A stretch of DNA of 64,000 nt, taken from contig JALSLV010000047.1 of assembly GCA_026988115.1 (NCBI GenBank), positions 48,341 through 112,340 of the forward strand, read 5' to 3'. Below are positions 8,801 to 17,462 of this stretch, piece by piece; positions within the stretch are counted from its first letter, which is position 1, and each line of letters begins with the position of its first letter. The notes beneath the pieces are model-generated. The model did not search any database. It saw nothing but the letters and a program-made list of their open reading frames with translations, and was not told the DNA's origin. Made by a program: the position numbers and the translations under genes. The stretch comes from Lysobacterales bacterium. GTDB lineage: Bacteria > Pseudomonadota > Gammaproteobacteria > Xanthomonadales > Marinicellaceae.

Positions 8801-10420
8801 ATGAGTCACGCAGAAACACATTCGCATGATCACGATCATGACCACAAGCCAAAGGGTTTTGTGAAACGTTGGTTAATGACAACCAACCATAAAGATATTG
8901 GTACTTTATACTTAATCTTTTCACTCATCATGTTTATATTTGGTGGGGCTTTAGCCATGATAATCCGATTGGAATTGTTCCAACCTGGATTGCAATTTGT
9001 GCAACCCGATTTTTTCAACCAGTTAACCACAATGCATGCACTAATTATGGTGTTTGGGGCTGTTATGCCTGCTTTTGTTGGTTTTGCCAATTGGATGATT
9101 CCTATTATGATTGGTGCGCCAGATATGGCATTGCCACGCATGAATAACTGGTCCTTTTGGATTTTGCCTTTTGCATTTACCATGCTTGCTTCAACATTCT
9201 TTATGGATGGGGGTGCTCCAGCTGCAGGCTGGACCTTATATCCTCCATTGGTATTACAGGGTGGTCATAATTTAGCCTTTGCGGTTTTTGCTATTCACAT
9301 GTTGGGCATTTCATCCATTATGGGCGCCATTAATGTTATTGCCACCATTATGAATATGCGTGCACCAAACATGGGCTACTTAAAAATGCCACTATTTGTT
9401 TGGACGTGGTTGATTACTGCATTCTTGTTGATTGCGGTTATGCCTGTATTTGCCGGTGCAGTTACAATGTTGTTAACTGATCATTATTTTGGTACGAGTT
9501 TCTTTAATGCTGCAGGTGGTGGGGATCCAGTCTTGTTCCAGCACATATTCTGGTTTTTTGGTCATCCTGAAGTTTACATTATGATTTTACCTTCATTTGG
9601 TATTATTTCCGAAATCATTCCAACCTTCGCACGCAAGCCTTTATTTGGTTATGTGTCGATGGTTTATGCTACTGCAGGCATTGCCTTTTTGTCATTTATC
9701 GTTTGGGCACATCACATGTTCTCAGTGGGCATGCCATTAGGTGGTGAATTGTTCTTTATGTACGCAACCTTCCTTATTTCCATCCCAACAGGTGTGAAAG
9801 TCTTTAACTGGGTTTCTACCATGTGGAAGGGTTCCATGACTTTTGAAACGCCGATGTTGTTTGCTGTTGCATTTATCATTTTGTTCACTATTGGTGGGTT
9901 CTCTGGATTGATGCTTGCAATTGCTCCTGCTGATTTTCAGTATCATGACACTTATTTTGTAGTGGCACATTTCCACTATGTTTTGGTTACTGGTGCGGTC
10001 TTTGCTATTATTGGTGGTGTTTATTACTGGATACCAAAATGGACGGGTAATATGTATTCAGAAAGATTGGGTAAGATTCATTTTTGGTGGTCTGTTATTT
10101 CCGTCAACGTCTTATTCTTCCCACAACATTTCTTGGGATTAGCAGGTATGCCACGCCGTATCCCTGATTATTCCGTTCAATTTGCTAATTGGAATATGTG
10201 GTCAAGTATTGGTGGTTTTGCCTTTGGATTGGCACAAATATTCTTCTGTATTATTGTGTGGCGAACCATTAAAGGTAAAGGCACAAGCAAAGCAACAGAC
10301 AGAGTTTGGGAAGGAGCAAAAGGATTGGAGTGGTTTATTCCATCACCTGCACCTCACCATACTTTCCAAGATGGAGCACCAGTAAACGATGAACATTTAG
10401 CTCACGTGTCTTCACATTAA
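8801..10420 (+). CDS. coxA: Cytochrome c oxidase subunit I
   Basis: Catalytic haem-copper subunit that reduces oxygen to water and pumps protons across the inner membrane. About 12 membrane helices are visible. Signature segments include TTMHALIMVFGAVMP (low-spin haem His region), WFFGHPEVYIMILP with the His-Pro-Glu-Val-Tyr motif of the CuB site and the cross-linked Tyr, the AHHMFSVG pair of CuB His, and DTYFVVAHFHYVL with the haem a3 and haem a ligands. It begins with a His/Asp-rich cytosolic tail (HSHDHDHDHK), which may bind metal. It starts 11 nt after coxB behind a GAGGG ribosome site. Confidence 0.98.
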   Translation: MSHAETHSHDHDHDHKPKGFVKRWLMTTNHKDIGTLYLIFSLIMFIFGGALAMIIRLELFQPGLQFVQPDFFNQLTTMHALIMVFGAVMPAFVGFANWMIPIMIGAPDMALPRMNNWSFWILPFAFTMLASTFFMDGGAPAAGWTLYPPLVLQGGHNLAFAVFAIHMLGISSIMGAINVIATIMNMRAPNMGYLKMPLFVWTWLITAFLLIAVMPVFAGAVTMLLTDHYFGTSFFNAAGGGDPVLFQHIFWFFGHPEVYIMILPSFGIISEIIPTFARKPLFGYVSMVYATAGIAFLSFIVWAHHMFSVGMPLGGELFFMYATFLISIPTGVKVFNWVSTMWKGSMTFETPMLFAVAFIILFTIGGFSGLMLAIAPADFQYHDTYFVVAHFHYVLVTGAVFAIIGGVYYWIPKWTGNMYSERLGKIHFWWSVISVNVLFFPQHFLGLAGMPRRIPDYSVQFANWNMWSSIGGFAFGLAQIFFCIIVWRTIKGKGTSKATDRVWEGAKGLEWFIPSPAPHHTFQDGAPVNDEHLAHVSSH

Positions 10421-10442
10421 GACATATTGAATAAACTAAAAA

Positions 10443-10556
10443 GTGGATAAAGAAGAATTAGAAAAGCGAAGAAAAGCAGCCCGTCGCACAGCGATTGGGT
10501 TGGTTTTCTTTGCGGTTGCCATTTTTGCAGCATTTTATATGCTCAATATTAGGTAA
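10443..10556 (+). CDS. 37-residue membrane protein in the oxidase operon
   Basis: A short frame starting with GTG and ending in TAA fits exactly between coxA and ctaG. It encodes a charged N-terminus (DKEELEKRRKAARR) followed by a single hydrophobic helix (about residues 16-34). Small one-helix proteins occur at this place in other gammaproteobacterial and betaproteobacterial oxidase operons and are annotated as cytochrome oxidase small assembly proteins. The position, the positive-inside charge pattern and the tight packing (9 nt before ctaG) support a real gene. The start is the least certain point, because the nearest ATG in frame is inside the helix. Confidence 0.65.
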   Translation: MDKEELEKRRKAARRTAIGLVFFAVAIFAAFYMLNIR

Positions 10557-10564
10557 TAATAACA

Positions 10565-11077
10565 ATGAAAAAAACGGTTTTAAAAACGGCTCTCTTTGCG
10601 GTTTTAATGTTTGGCTTTGCTTTTGCTTTAATTCCTTTGTACAACACATTTTGTGAGATTACAGGATTAAATGGAAAAACAAGTGGTCAAGTAGAGGCGA
10701 GTTTAGTTAAAAATCAAGTCATTGATGAAAACCGTAAAGTGATTGTTCAATTCGACAGCAGTGTAAATTCTGAACTTAACTGGGAATTTAGACCGACTGA
10801 GTTTGAAATGGAAGTCATACCAGGTAAATTTTATCACACGGAATTTTATGCAAAAAACTTATCTAGTAAAGACATTACAGGACAAGCTACTTATAGCGTA
10901 ACTCCTGCAAAAGCGTCTTTATATTTTAATAAGACAGAGTGTTTTTGTTTTACCAAACAAACTTTAAAAGCACACGAAGAAGTTAAGATGCCAGTGACGT
11001 TTATCGTTGATACTAAATTGGCAAATGATGTAAAAATAATGACTTTATCATATACATTTTTTAAGTTAGAGTCGTAA
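10565..11077 (+). CDS. ctaG: Cytochrome c oxidase assembly protein CtaG/Cox11
   Basis: Copper chaperone that inserts CuB into subunit I of the oxidase. A single N-terminal membrane helix (about residues 8-27) anchors a periplasmic Ig-like domain. The copper-binding motif CFCF is present in 'TECFCFTKQTL', and the family segments ELNWEFRP and GKFYHTEFYAKN are visible. The 170-residue length is normal. It sits between the small membrane protein and coxC, matching the usual order. The assembly genes for haem a (ctaA, ctaB) and SURF1 are not in the window. Confidence 0.95.
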   Translation: MKKTVLKTALFAVLMFGFAFALIPLYNTFCEITGLNGKTSGQVEASLVKNQVIDENRKVIVQFDSSVNSELNWEFRPTEFEMEVIPGKFYHTEFYAKNLSSKDITGQATYSVTPAKASLYFNKTECFCFTKQTLKAHEEVKMPVTFIVDTKLANDVKIMTLSYTFFKLES

Positions 11078-11105
11078 AGAAGAAATACATAAACAAGAGG
11101 GTAAT

Positions 11106-11981
11106 ATGTCACAAACAAACACAAATAATGATCAATACTATGTACCGCATTTAGCTAAATGGCCAATTGTTGGTTCGATAGGCATGACGATGACAGCAGT
11201 AGGTGCTGCTATTTACATGAACAATCAATTCGATTCTCCTATTGTCATGTATTTGGGTTTCGCTACATTAATTTTCATGATGTTTGGTTGGTTCGGAGAA
11301 GTGATAAAAGAATCAGAAAGCAATAAGTATAATCCACAAGTTGATGCCTCTTTTCGCATGGGGATGATTTGGTTCATTTTCTCAGAAGTTATGTTTTTTG
11401 CTGGCTTTTTTGGCGCTCTTTGGTACGTCAGAAATATGGCAGTACCTTGGTTGGGCGGTGAAGGCACGGGTGTTTTTACAAATACAGAATTATGGTCGGG
11501 TTATGAAGGTGTTTGGCCAACAAATGGGCCTGGCAATATAGGGGGCAAATTTGAGTTAGTTGACCCATTCCATTTGCCTTTAATAAATACAGTTCTTTTA
11601 ATGGCAAGTTCGATAACATTGACAATTGCTCATCATGCACTTGTTGATGGCGCTCGTAAAAAAGTTATTGGTTGGCTTATTGCAACGGTTGTTCTGGGAG
11701 CTACATTCTTATTTTTCCAAGTGGATGAATATATCGAAGCTTATCAGCACCTAGATTTAACATTGAAATCTGGCATCTATGGTTCAACCTTTTTTATGTT
11801 GACAGGTTTTCATGGCATGCACGTGACATTAGGGGCGATTATGCTAACAGTTATTACCATTCGAATGATGCGAGGTCATTTTAAACCTGAATCTCATTTT
11901 GGTTTTGAAGCAGTGGCATGGTATTGGCATTTTGTTGATGTCGTCTGGTTGGGTCTGTTTATATTTGTTTATATTATCTAA
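11106..11981 (+). CDS. coxC: Cytochrome c oxidase subunit III
   Basis: Non-catalytic core subunit that stabilises subunit I. Seven membrane helices are visible, with the family segments MGMIWFIFSEVMFFAGFFGA, DPFHLPLINTVLL, TGFHGMHVTLGA and the terminal WYWHFVDVVWLGLFIFVYI. Length (291 residues) is normal for the seven-helix form. A GAGGG ribosome site precedes the ATG, and a strong terminator about 30 nt after the stop closes the operon. Confidence 0.97.
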   Translation: MSQTNTNNDQYYVPHLAKWPIVGSIGMTMTAVGAAIYMNNQFDSPIVMYLGFATLIFMMFGWFGEVIKESESNKYNPQVDASFRMGMIWFIFSEVMFFAGFFGALWYVRNMAVPWLGGEGTGVFTNTELWSGYEGVWPTNGPGNIGGKFELVDPFHLPLINTVLLMASSITLTIAHHALVDGARKKVIGWLIATVVLGATFLFFQVDEYIEAYQHLDLTLKSGIYGSTFFMLTGFHGMHVTLGAIMLTVITIRMMRGHFKPESHFGFEAVAWYWHFVDVVWLGLFIFVYII

Positions 11982-12009
11982 CTTTGATAGTTATCAATAA
12001 TAAGTCAGT

Positions 12010-12037
12010 AAACGCCTTAGAGATAAGGCGTTTTTTT
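12010..12037 (+). terminator. Rho-independent terminator of the cox operon
   Basis: A 10-bp perfect stem (AAACGCCTTA / TAAGGCGTTT) with a 4-nt loop and a run of seven T. Confidence 0.9.
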
Positions 12038-12078
12038 ATTTCTGTATTAGAATACACCATTTCATCAGAAAATATTAT

Positions 12079-13212
12079 ATGAAAGAAGCAAAAAAATTGT
12101 ATCAACAGGGTTTGTTAAAATTTAGTCAGGGTGATTTCCCGAATGGCATAAAGGACTTTATTGCAGCCTCTTCCCAAGATTACGCACCTGCGAGTAAGGA
12201 AATTGGATTGTGTTATCTGCACGGTATTGGTTTAAATCAAAACACAATTAAGGCAGTTAAATATTTCAAGAAATCAAAGAAAAACTCAGAATCTCAATAC
12301 GAATTAGCTAAACTTTATTATTTTGGGTATGGGTTGAAAAGAGATTTCAAAAAATCACAAAAATACTTAATTAAATCGGTCAAACAAGGTTTTAGTCCAG
12401 CGATAAACCTGATGGCATTGGCTTATCAATTAAAGAATAAAACAAAAAAATGCCAAAACCTTTTATACCATAATTTTATACTAAAGGACCTGTTTGCAAC
12501 ACACCTTAATAATAAAGGTTTATTGAACAAAAAAAGCAAACAAATTCAGTTTGTATCTAAATTTAAGTGGCCAGTTAAATTTCAAAAGCAGGAAAGAGAA
12601 ACGATTAATTCTAAGCCAGATATTTTTACCGTTTCAAATCTTTTATCGGCAATCGAGTGCGAATACATAAAATTTATTGCTTCTCCCTATATGAGGGAAT
12701 CCATGACTGTTGATCCAATTACTGGAAATCATGTAAAGGATGAAATTAGAACAAGTTTTTCAGCGTCAATTGATTGGTTAGCAGAAGATCCTGTAATAAA
12801 TTTAATAATCAAAAAGTGCACTGGACAATTTCAAGTGGCTCAAAGGCAATCAGAAGTTATGCAGGTGTTGCATTATTCGGTAGGAGAGGAATATAAACCG
12901 CACTATGACTTTTTTGGTGGAGCTGATGGTATGCATAACTTTAATAATGAACTGCAAAGAATAAAAACAATTTGTTTATACTTAAACGATGTAGAACAAG
13001 GCGGTGAGACGAGTTTTCCTAGATTAAAGAAAAGCGTCATACCAGAAAAAGGCAAGGTGGTGTTTTTTGAAAATATAGATTTTCAGACAGATGAACCTTA
13101 TTTAGAATCTTTACATGCAGGTCAACCTGTCTTAAAGGGTGAAAAATGGTTGGCAACACTTTGGATTAGACCAGAAAATACAAACAGAGGACCAACCTAT
13201 GAGTCAATTTAA
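12079..13212 (+). CDS. Sel1-repeat protein fused to a prolyl-4-hydroxylase-like 2-oxoglutarate dioxygenase
   Basis: A two-part protein. The N-terminal half (about residues 1-130) contains Sel1-like helical repeats, e.g. 'APASKEIGLCYLHGIGLNQNTIKAVK' spacing and 'AKLYYFGYGLKRDFKKS', which usually bind protein partners. The C-terminal half (about 180-370) is a P4H-type Fe(II)/2-oxoglutarate oxygenase: the iron ligands lie in YKPHYDFF (His-x-Asp) and in the distal 'SLHAGQPVLKGEKW' (His, with the 2OG-binding Lys after it), and 'RIKTICLYLNDVEQGGETSFP' is a typical core strand. No signal peptide is seen. It overlaps the next dioxygenase gene by 14 nt. The substrate is unknown; hydroxylation of a protein or peptide side chain is the family expectation. 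Confidence 0.85.
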   Translation: MKEAKKLYQQGLLKFSQGDFPNGIKDFIAASSQDYAPASKEIGLCYLHGIGLNQNTIKAVKYFKKSKKNSESQYELAKLYYFGYGLKRDFKKSQKYLIKSVKQGFSPAINLMALAYQLKNKTKKCQNLLYHNFILKDLFATHLNNKGLLNKKSKQIQFVSKFKWPVKFQKQERETINSKPDIFTVSNLLSAIECEYIKFIASPYMRESMTVDPITGNHVKDEIRTSFSASIDWLAEDPVINLIIKKCTGQFQVAQRQSEVMQVLHYSVGEEYKPHYDFFGGADGMHNFNNELQRIKTICLYLNDVEQGGETSFPRLKKSVIPEKGKVVFFENIDFQTDEPYLESLHAGQPVLKGEKWLATLWIRPENTNRGPTYESI

Positions 13213-13774
13213 ACCCAAAAGAAGTGTTTCAGTAGATGGTAGACCAATTTATGTGTTTGATGATTTGCTCGATAAAAAAATTATCGATGAAGTTACCAAT
13301 GCTCTGTCGGTAGCACCTTTTACTCATACAGAAATTGCAAGACCTGATGTTGGGGCTTATCGTCACTGGGCTTTTAATATGCCCTTAGATAAAGCTAAGG
13401 ATTTGCCTCTGGTGCAAAAGGCAAATGATGTCATTGCTTCATTATTTGACAATAAATACAGATTATACCGTTGTTATTGTAATGTTGCTTCGCATGGAGA
13501 TATGCTCTACCCTCATACAGACTGTATGCCCAATGCAAAAGAAATGACAGCCCTGTGGTTTATACAAGATGAATGGAATTTTGAGTGGGGTGGTGAAACT
13601 ATCTTTTATAATAAAGAGGATGATGCTGAGGTTGTTGTGACGCCAAAACCTGGAAGATTAGCCATATTTGATGGTGCTATTAAACATGCAGGCAATGCTC
13701 CTCACAAGGTGTGTACAAAACCCAGGTATACATTTGCCTTAAAATATGAGTTGATTCCTCGGACAAGCTCCTAG
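13199..13774 (+). CDS. 2-oxoglutarate/Fe(II) dioxygenase
   Basis: A 191-residue oxygenase. The iron ligands are visible in 'LYPHTDCMP' (His-x-Asp) and in 'DGAIKHAGNAPH' (distal His), followed by the likely 2OG-binding Arg in 'KPRYTFALKYEL'. The start at 13199 (MSQFKPKRS) lies inside the end of the upstream gene, so translation is coupled. A longer frame beginning at 13139 would extend further into the upstream gene and adds nothing family-like. It belongs to a different branch from its neighbour, closer to small P4H-like 2OG-FeII_Oxy proteins. The stop overlaps the stop of the convergent DUF2909 gene by 4 nt. The substrate is unknown. Confidence 0.8.
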   Translation: MSQFKPKRSVSVDGRPIYVFDDLLDKKIIDEVTNALSVAPFTHTEIARPDVGAYRHWAFNMPLDKAKDLPLVQKANDVIASLFDNKYRLYRCYCNVASHGDMLYPHTDCMPNAKEMTALWFIQDEWNFEWGGETIFYNKEDDAEVVVTPKPGRLAIFDGAIKHAGNAPHKVCTKPRYTFALKYELIPRTSS

Positions 13775-13980
13775 CTCTTAGGTAAAATAGAGTGCGCTTG
13801 TATCCAACCCATTTTTAAGGCAATAATAATTAACAGAAATAAGGCAAAACTGATTGCGATTCTAACCGTTAAGAATCGCACCGTATTTTTGCCTTGTCCT
13901 TTGTCTCTTATCATGTAATACATGGCTAAACCAAGGTTGTATATAATAAATGCCAATACTATAAGAATGAATATTTTCAT
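13771..13980 (-). CDS. DUF2909 family twin-transmembrane protein
   Basis: A 69-residue inner-membrane protein with two helices (about residues 2-22 and 41-60) separated by a basic loop containing RDKGQGKNTVRFLTVRIA, the signature of DUF2909. In many gammaproteobacteria this gene lies in the cytochrome oxidase operon between coxC and SURF1. Here it is near the operon but on the other strand, coupled to prc by a 4-nt overlap (ATGA). Function unknown; the context suggests an oxidase-related role. Confidence 0.75.
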   Translation of the reverse strand: MKIFILIVLAFIIYNLGLAMYYMIRDKGQGKNTVRFLTVRIAISFALFLLIIIALKMGWIQAHSILPKS

Positions 13981-16139
13981 GTTTTTGGTTTAGTTTTATT
14001 TGTTTGAGCCAATAATTTCTCACTTTTAAGTTCAACCAAGTCGGTCACAATTCGTGCCGCTTCCATTAGAATAAAGTCATCAGCAGGTTCCGAATTATTC
14101 TCTGTATTGGTTAACTCATCCTCATCATCAGTTTTATCAATTTCGGCATTATCATCTTCTGAATCAAATAAGATATCAACAGCAGAAATTAAAGGATTAA
14201 GTTCACCTTTGAGAATGGCTTCTCTTTTCTTCTTGCGTTCAATTTTCTTATTTTCTCGGTCTTGAGTTTCTTCCTTTCTTACTTTTTCAGAAAGAGAGAC
14301 AGTAATATCCTCTTTGAGTTTGTCATATTCCTTGCGGTCTTCATCGATAAAACCAAATTCAGGATTAACCGTTTCTCTGGTCTTATAGTTTTTCCGCAAA
14401 ACTGGTATATCTTGGGTTAAATTTCCTTGCATTGTATAATTTGAGCGTTTAATGCTTGTCCATGGCAATGCATTTTCGTATTCACTTTCGCCGTAACTAT
14501 CTGCTCCAGCATGTGATGGAAAATTTATATCGGGAATAACACCACGATTTTGTGTGCTGCCACCGTTAATTCTAAAAAACTGAGATAAAGTTAATTTTAA
14601 CTGACCCATTGGGTGTTCTTTGTTGTTGCTGTAGTTGTCTAATGGAATCAGGCTTTGAACGGTGCCTTTGCCGAAACTGCGTTCACCAACGATAACAGCT
14701 CTACCATAGTCTTGTAAAGCAGCCGCAAAAATTTCTGAGGCAGAAGCAGAAGAACGATTTTCGAGAACCACCATTGGTTTGTCCCAGGCAACTGATTTGT
14801 CAGTGTCACGGTCAACTTGAATGTTCCCTCTTGAGTTTTTAATCTGAACCACAGGTCCTTTATCAATGAATAAACCAGTAAGATCACGAGCCTCAAGTAA
14901 AGAGCCGCCTCCGTTATTTCTTAAATCCATGACCAAAGCTTCAACATTTTTCGATTTGAATTCTTGCAAAATCTTTCTTACATCGCGGGTCGTACTGCGG
15001 TAGTCTTTATCCCCGCGCGCTTTGGCTTCAAAATCAAGATAGAAGGCAGGTAGATTAATAACCCCAATTTTATGCAGTTTGTCACCTGAGTGAACTTTGA
15101 GTATTTTGTATTGTGCGGCTTGTTCTTCAAGTTTAACCTTATCTCTGGTAATGGTAATGGTATGAGGCTTAGCACCAATTAGATCATCATCACTGATGAC
15201 AGATAACCTAACTACTGTGCCTTTTTTGCCTCGAATTTTTTCAACCACATCATCGGTTCGCCAACCCACAACATCAACAAATTTACCCGAGTCGCCTTGA
15301 CCAACGGCGACTATTTTATCGCCATTTTTAAGTCCGCCTTGTTTTTCTGCAGGACCACCTTTAATTATTTTTTTGATTGTTACGTGGTCGTCCTCAAAAC
15401 CAAGCAAAGCACCAATTCCCTGTAACGAGAGGCTCATGTTGATTTTAAAGTTTTCAGATGTTCTGGGTGCTAAATACGAAGTATGAGGCTCAATCAAATT
15501 AACATAGGAGTTGATAAAATATTGAAAAACATCCTCATTATTTGATTCACTGACTCGTTTATAGATGCGCTTATACCGTTTGGAAAGTATTTCCTTTATT
15601 TTACTTTCTTCTTTAGAAGCGAGTTTTAAATTTAAATAATCATTTTTAACTCTTTTTCTCCATAGGTTGTTCATTTCATCTTCAGTTTTAACCCATGGTT
15701 GATCTTCACGATCCCATATGTAATTTTCATCTTTAGTAAAGTCAAAAGGTTTATTGAGTAAGGCAACAGAATAGTCGGTGCGCTCTTTTATTCTTTGAAC
15801 GTAAAGTTTAAAAATTTGAAAGGCAAGTTCGACATTACCTGATTTTATCGCATCATCAAGTTCGTATTGATGTTGTTGAAAATTTTTGACGTCATCAGCA
15901 TAAAAGTAGACTTTGTTTGGGTCTAATATATCAATATAATTATCTAATATTTTTTTAGAGAATTCATCATTCAGCTTCATAGGTTTATAGTGCAATTGTT
16001 CTAGTAAGCGCACTAGCCAGCGACTGGTTTCTTTTTGATAAGGCTCTGGCTTCAATGTGGTTGGAATTGAACGCGCGTTTAATTGAAACCCCAAAAAGAG
16101 TGTGCTGATAATAAGAGATTTTAGTATAAATGTTTTCAT
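13977..16139 (-). CDS. prc: C-terminal processing (tail-specific) protease
   Basis: Periplasmic S41 serine protease that trims or degrades proteins with exposed hydrophobic C-termini, including peptidoglycan hydrolases and lipoprotein-associated substrates in E. coli. Signal peptide at about residues 1-22; helical N-terminal domain; PDZ domain (about 215-310, with SLQGIGALLGF); then the protease core with LRNNGGGSL and the catalytic Ser-Lys dyad, S466 in SASASE and K491 in FGKGTVQ, spaced 25 residues apart as in E. coli Tsp. The C-terminal part (about 560-720) is the helical, charged DUF3340-like region. Length (720) is close to E. coli Prc (682). Confidence 0.96.
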   Translation of the reverse strand: MKTFILKSLIISTLFLGFQLNARSIPTTLKPEPYQKETSRWLVRLLEQLHYKPMKLNDEFSKKILDNYIDILDPNKVYFYADDVKNFQQHQYELDDAIKSGNVELAFQIFKLYVQRIKERTDYSVALLNKPFDFTKDENYIWDREDQPWVKTEDEMNNLWRKRVKNDYLNLKLASKEESKIKEILSKRYKRIYKRVSESNNEDVFQYFINSYVNLIEPHTSYLAPRTSENFKINMSLSLQGIGALLGFEDDHVTIKKIIKGGPAEKQGGLKNGDKIVAVGQGDSGKFVDVVGWRTDDVVEKIRGKKGTVVRLSVISDDDLIGAKPHTITITRDKVKLEEQAAQYKILKVHSGDKLHKIGVINLPAFYLDFEAKARGDKDYRSTTRDVRKILQEFKSKNVEALVMDLRNNGGGSLLEARDLTGLFIDKGPVVQIKNSRGNIQVDRDTDKSVAWDKPMVVLENRSSASASEIFAAALQDYGRAVIVGERSFGKGTVQSLIPLDNYSNNKEHPMGQLKLTLSQFFRINGGSTQNRGVIPDINFPSHAGADSYGESEYENALPWTSIKRSNYTMQGNLTQDIPVLRKNYKTRETVNPEFGFIDEDRKEYDKLKEDITVSLSEKVRKEETQDRENKKIERKKKREAILKGELNPLISAVDILFDSEDDNAEIDKTDDEDELTNTENNSEPADDFILMEAARIVTDLVELKSEKLLAQTNKTKPKT

Positions 16140-16269
16140 TAAATAGGACTCATGAACTTTTTAGTAAAATAATTGACTAATGATACATTGTATTAAACAA
16201 GAGTTCAACACCTGTAAATATTAATCAAGGTTGAAAAGTTGGACATTTAAAAACAAAAAGGGTTTCAAT

Positions 16270-16299
16270 TTGTGATTATAAAAATAAAATGGTTATAAT
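16270..16299 (+). promoter_or_regulatory. Sigma-70 promoter of the FKBP gene
   Basis: TTGTGA and a perfect TATAAT are separated by 18 nt. The -10 ends 84 nt before the ATG at 16384, in the only open space between the divergent prc and FKBP genes. Confidence 0.6.
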
Positions 16300-16383
16300 A
16301 GTGATTGAAACTCTTGAAATATGGTAAATACTCCATATTTACAAAAAAAATTTAATTTTGAATTTCCTTTGGAGAAATAGTGT

Positions 16384-17106
16384 ATGAAAAAAACTACTGC
16401 AAGTTTAATGGTAGGAACTTTATTGGCAACCTCGGTTGTGTTAGCTGGTAATTTAGATTCTGATAAACAAAAAACAAACTACATGATTGGTGCTGATGTT
16501 GGTGCTTATATTCAAAAAAGTGGTATTGATTTTGATAATGATGCTTTTATGGCAGGTATAAACGACGCTTACGCAGGCAAAGATTTAAAATTGTCGCAAG
16601 AGCAGATTGGCAAAATCAGACAAGACTTACAAGCTAAACAGCGCGCTAAGCAAGAAGAAGAGCGCAAAAAAGCGATGGCAAAGCTTGAAGAAGATAAAGT
16701 TAAAAATTTAGAAGAAGGTAAAAAGTTTTTAGCCAAGAAAGCCAAAGAAAAAGGCATCAAAAAAACCGACTCTGGTATTCTCTACGAAGTGATGAAAGAA
16801 GGAAAAGGCGCGAAACCTGGTTCTGCTAATGCAACTGTTGTGGTTCATTATGTTGGTACGTTAATCGATGGCACCGAATTTGATAGTTCAGTTAAGCGCA
16901 ATCAACCCGCAACTTTTGCCTTAAATCAAGTGATTAAAGGGTGGACCGAAGGCCTGCAATTAATGAATGCAGGGTCTAAGTACCGCTTCTTTATTCCACC
17001 TGAGTTAGCTTATGGTGCGGATGCTCGTCCTGGTTCTGTTATTGGACCAAACAGCACACTTATTTTTGAAGTTGAATTACTTGAAGTGAAAGACGAAAAA
17101 AAATAA
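16384..17106 (+). CDS. FKBP-type peptidyl-prolyl isomerase (FkpA/Mip-like)
   Basis: Exported folding catalyst that interconverts cis and trans prolyl bonds. Signal peptide MKKTTASLMVGTLLATSVVLAG, then an alpha-helical dimerisation domain (about residues 25-120, rich in K/E/A) and a C-terminal FKBP domain (about 130-237) with VVVHYVGTLIDGTEFDSS, VIKGWTEGLQLM and PPELAYG. Domain order and length (240) match FkpA and Mip. A GGAG ribosome site precedes the ATG. It is monocistronic, with its own promoter and a terminator shared with the convergent gene. Confidence 0.93.
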   Translation: MKKTTASLMVGTLLATSVVLAGNLDSDKQKTNYMIGADVGAYIQKSGIDFDNDAFMAGINDAYAGKDLKLSQEQIGKIRQDLQAKQRAKQEEERKKAMAKLEEDKVKNLEEGKKFLAKKAKEKGIKKTDSGILYEVMKEGKGAKPGSANATVVVHYVGTLIDGTEFDSSVKRNQPATFALNQVIKGWTEGLQLMNAGSKYRFFIPPELAYGADARPGSVIGPNSTLIFEVELLEVKDEKK

Positions 17107-17131
17107 GCAGTTAGGGCTTTATAAAATAAAG

Positions 17132-17160
17132 AAAAAAACCAGCAAATTGCTGGTTTTTTT
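17132..17160. terminator. Bidirectional terminator after the FKBP gene
   Basis: A hairpin with core CCAGCA / TGCTGG, flanked by seven A on one side and seven T on the other, sits between two convergent genes. It overlaps the stop of the PqqD-like gene. Confidence 0.9.
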
Positions 17161-17432
17161 TATGCCTCAATACAAATATTGTTTTGGATAAACTGTGCAA
17201 TTATTTCGTTAATATCACTTAATGCGGTTTGTGCATCAATATCGAAAACAGTAACCAGTGTTTTGACAATGGATTGAATATCAGAGCCTTGTTCTAATTG
17301 TTGGTAAATTACTGCCGATGTTTCATTTAATTCAAAGTATTTGCCAGTTGCAGGTTCTAGCAATAAAATGCCCTCATCAGCAACAGGAGTGCGAAGTATT
17401 GCTGGGTTTATCATTAGCATTGGCATTTCCAA
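17160..17432 (-). CDS. Orphan PqqD-like peptide-binding protein
   Basis: A 90-residue protein with the PqqD / RiPP recognition element pattern: 'ILLLEPATGKYFELNETSAVIYQQLEQGSDIQSIVKTL'-type spacing, that is a short beta sheet with GKYFELNETS followed by a three-helix bundle. PqqD proteins hold a precursor peptide for a modifying enzyme, usually a radical SAM protein. No radical SAM, precursor peptide or transporter gene is adjacent. The neighbours are an FKBP gene and an ECF sigma cassette. The start could also be Met3 or Met5. Domain assignment is good; the biological role is open, and stand-alone members of this family are common in proteobacteria. Confidence 0.75.
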   Translation of the reverse strand: MEMPMLMINPAILRTPVADEGILLLEPATGKYFELNETSAVIYQQLEQGSDIQSIVKTLVTVFDIDAQTALSDINEIIAQFIQNNICIEA

Positions 17433-17462
17433 AACAGTAAACTATAAATTTTGATTATAGCA

